Assembly (NCBI GenBank): GCA_003537645.1
Contig: DPRM01000128.1
Span: 6,131-14,007, forward strand
Length of the DNA stretch: 7,877 nucleotides
Source of the DNA: Prolixibacteraceae bacterium
Lineage (GTDB): Bacteria; Bacteroidota; Bacteroidia; Bacteroidales; Prolixibacteraceae
Reading direction: 5' to 3'
In this document: positions 6,437 through 7,877 of the stretch, piece by piece
How the letters are laid out: each line of letters opens with the position of its first letter
Position numbering within the stretch: the stretch's first letter is position 1
The notes under the pieces: model-generated
The model's input: only the letters and a program-made list of their open reading frames with translations
Databases searched by the model: none
What the model was told of the DNA's origin: nothing
Translations under genes and position numbers: made by a program

Positions 6437-6757
6437 TTATGCAATAGGAACGGGTCCCCCGAACGCCATTGGAGGAAGAATCGGATCGTGCCCCCTGACA
6501 TTCTTAATTGAACCATTCACGCTTTCATATTTCTGAATATTATCCTGTAAAGCCATTAGCAGTCTTTTGGCATGTTCAGGAGTTAAAATGATTCGTGATT
6601 TTACATTCGCTTTAGGAATGCCAGGCATTACCCTTACAAAATCAAGAACAAATTCAGAACTCGAATGTGTAATAATTGCAAGATTAGAATAGATGCCCTG
6701 AGCCACTTCTTCAGATAACTCAATTTGCAGCTGATTGCTATTTTTTAAATCTTCCAT
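6437..6757 (-). CDS. DUF3467 family small protein downstream of rpoC
   Basis: This is a 106-residue soluble protein without signal peptide or membrane segment. I recognise it as DUF3467 from the block beginning LQIELSEEVAQGIYSNLAII (10-29), the central EFVLDFVRVMPG (35-46), and the SRIILTPEHAKRLLMALQDN part (54-73). The tail (about 90-106) is rich in Pro and Gly (DPILPPMAFGGPVPIA) and probably disordered. Its function is not known to me. Its ATG follows the rpoC stop after one base, so translation is probably coupled and the protein made alongside RNA polymerase beta'. As I recall, this family commonly follows rpoC in Bacteroidetes. That hints at a link to transcription, but the sequence shows no nucleic acid or polymerase-binding motif I can name. 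Confidence 0.85.
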   Translation of the reverse strand: MEDLKNSNQLQIELSEEVAQGIYSNLAIITHSSSEFVLDFVRVMPGIPKANVKSRIILTPEHAKRLLMALQDNIQKYESVNGSIKNVRGHDPILPPMAFGGPVPIA

Positions 6758-6758
6758 A

Positions 6759-7877
6759 TTAATCTCTTGACATTCTTTCAGGTTCCTTCATTTCAACCAT
6801 CCGGTCGTACTCATCACGCGAGCCAACAACCAAATTCTTGTATTCTTTCAAACCGGTTCCGGCAGGGATAAGGTGACCACAGATTACGTTTTCTTTCAAT
6901 CCATCCAGATAGTCAACTTTTCCATGAATTGCAGCCTCGTTCAGTACTTTTGTTGTTTCCTGGAACGATGCGGCCGACAACCAGCTGCGAGTTTGAAGAG
7001 AAGCACGGGTAATACCCTGAAGTATCTGGCTCGATGTTGCAGGAATAGCATCCCTTCCTTCAACCAGTCGTTTGTCACGACGGCGAAGTGTTGAATTTTC
7101 ATCCCTCATACGGCGCGAAGTTATAATCTGGCCTGGTTTCAGACTGTCTGAATCACCGGCGTCAACCACCACTTTTTTATTGTAAATCCAGTCATTCTCA
7201 TGAAGGAATTCATGCTTGTCAACAATCTGTTTTTCGAGGAAACGTGTATCGCCCGGATCGTCGATCTCAACTTTTCTCATCATTTGGCGAATAATTACCT
7301 CATAATGTTTATCGTTGATTTTCACACCCTGCATACGGTACACATCCTGAACTTCATTCAAGATATATTCCTGAACAGCAGTTGGCCCTTTAATCGCAAG
7401 AATGTCTGAAGGAGTAATTGCACCGTCAGAAAGAGGAGTACCGGCACGTATGTAGTCATTTTCCTGAACAAGAATCTGACGCGACAGCGGAACCAGATAG
7501 CGTTTAACATCTCCACCTTTTGAGGTAACAACGATTTCACGATTACCACGTTTAATTTTACCAAGAGAAATTTCACCGTCGATTTCGGAAACCACAGCAG
7601 GATTCGATGGATTTCTAGCCTCGAATAACTCCGTTACACGGGGCAAACCACCCGTGATATCACCAGCTTTACCAGCTGCACGAGGAATTTTCACCAACAC
7701 AGCACCTGCTTCAACAATGTCGCCGTTTTCAACAGCCATGTGACCTGCCACCGGCAAGTTGTAAGTACGGATTGTATCTCCCTTTTCATCTAAAATCCTT
7801 AACGATGGATTCTTGGTTTTATCACGAGTTTCGATGATAACTTTCTCTTTGTAACCGGTTTGTTCATCCGATTCTTC
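6759..7877 (-). CDS. rpoC: RNA polymerase subunit beta', C-terminal part (cut by window edge)
   Basis: This is the C-terminal 372 residues of the beta' subunit of RNA polymerase; the catalytic NADFDGD centre lies upstream, outside the window. The frame is open from the edge at 7877; a TTG at 7757 is not a start, since in-frame coding continues above it. Conserved blocks in order (numbered from the first visible codon) are DITGGLPRVTELFEARNP (about 73-90), the EYILNEVQDVYRMQGVKIND stretch (about 169-188) followed by IIRQMMRKVEI, the ITRASL and SWLSAASFQETTKVLNEAAI region (about 288-317), and LKENVICGHLIPAGTG (about 327-342). These match E. coli RpoC closely, without its longer acidic tail. The segment after VEIDDPGDTRF contains a longer loop than E. 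coli. It is presumably cotranscribed with rpoB upstream. It ends in TAA one base before the DUF3467 start. Confidence 0.97.
   Translation of the reverse strand, partial: EESDEQTGYKEKVIIETRDKTKNPSLRILDEKGDTIRTYNLPVAGHMAVENGDIVEAGAVLVKIPRAAGKAGDITGGLPRVTELFEARNPSNPAVVSEIDGEISLGKIKRGNREIVVTSKGGDVKRYLVPLSRQILVQENDYIRAGTPLSDGAITPSDILAIKGPTAVQEYILNEVQDVYRMQGVKINDKHYEVIIRQMMRKVEIDDPGDTRFLEKQIVDKHEFLHENDWIYNKKVVVDAGDSDSLKPGQIITSRRMRDENSTLRRRDKRLVEGRDAIPATSSQILQGITRASLQTRSWLSAASFQETTKVLNEAAIHGKVDYLDGLKENVICGHLIPAGTGLKEYKNLVVGSRDEYDRMVEMKEPERMSRD

Noticed and set aside
6320..6511. 63-codon plus-strand open frame
   Set aside because: It runs through the perfect terminator hairpin and the 3' end of the DUF3467 gene and has no family resemblance.
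7755..7757. TTG as a start for a separate gene at the rpoC end
   Set aside because: The frame stays open for 40 more codons to the window edge, with rpoC-like sequence, so it is an internal leucine codon.

Overview
The window looks like a piece of a Bacteroidetes chromosome, probably from an anaerobic or facultative member of the Bacteroidales/Marinilabiliales. Three things suggest this. The etfB promoter has the Bacteroidetes form (TTTG, 20 bases, TATATTTG). The ETF, acyl-CoA dehydrogenase and biotin-dependent decarboxylase sequences read like Bacteroidetes versions. Shine-Dalgarno sequences are mostly weak or absent. Every gene I can support lies on the minus strand, so transcription runs from high to low coordinates.

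In transcription order: the 3' part of rpoC (RNA polymerase beta') enters at 7877 and ends at 6759. One base later comes a small DUF3467 protein (6757-6437), and both end at a 16-bp perfect hairpin terminator (6380-6418). A roughly 190-base leader with a 14-bp inverted repeat precedes oadG-oadA-oadB (6185-2719), encoding the gamma, alpha and beta subunits of a Na+-translocating, biotin-dependent decarboxylase. That operon ends at a 13-bp GAAA-tetraloop terminator (2668-2700).

A largely non-coding stretch of about 400 bases follows. A strong promoter (2227-2258) and a 5'-UTR hairpin (2175-2211) then lead into etfB-etfA (2135-219), the two subunits of an electron transfer flavoprotein of the clostridial type. 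Between etfA and the start of an acyl-CoA dehydrogenase gene (88-1, cut by the window edge) lies a REP-like double palindrome (104-215).

Functionally there are three blocks: transcription machinery, a membrane decarboxylase that should export Na+ using the energy of decarboxylation, and an acyl-CoA oxidation/electron transfer module. All of this is known biology. The least explained points are the altered substrate pocket of the OadA-like subunit, the DUF3467 protein next to rpoC, and the non-coding elements: the repeat pair in the oad leader, the 5'-UTR hairpin and the REP-like element inside the etf operon. I found no CRISPR array, tRNA, rRNA, insertion sequence, phage or defence genes.
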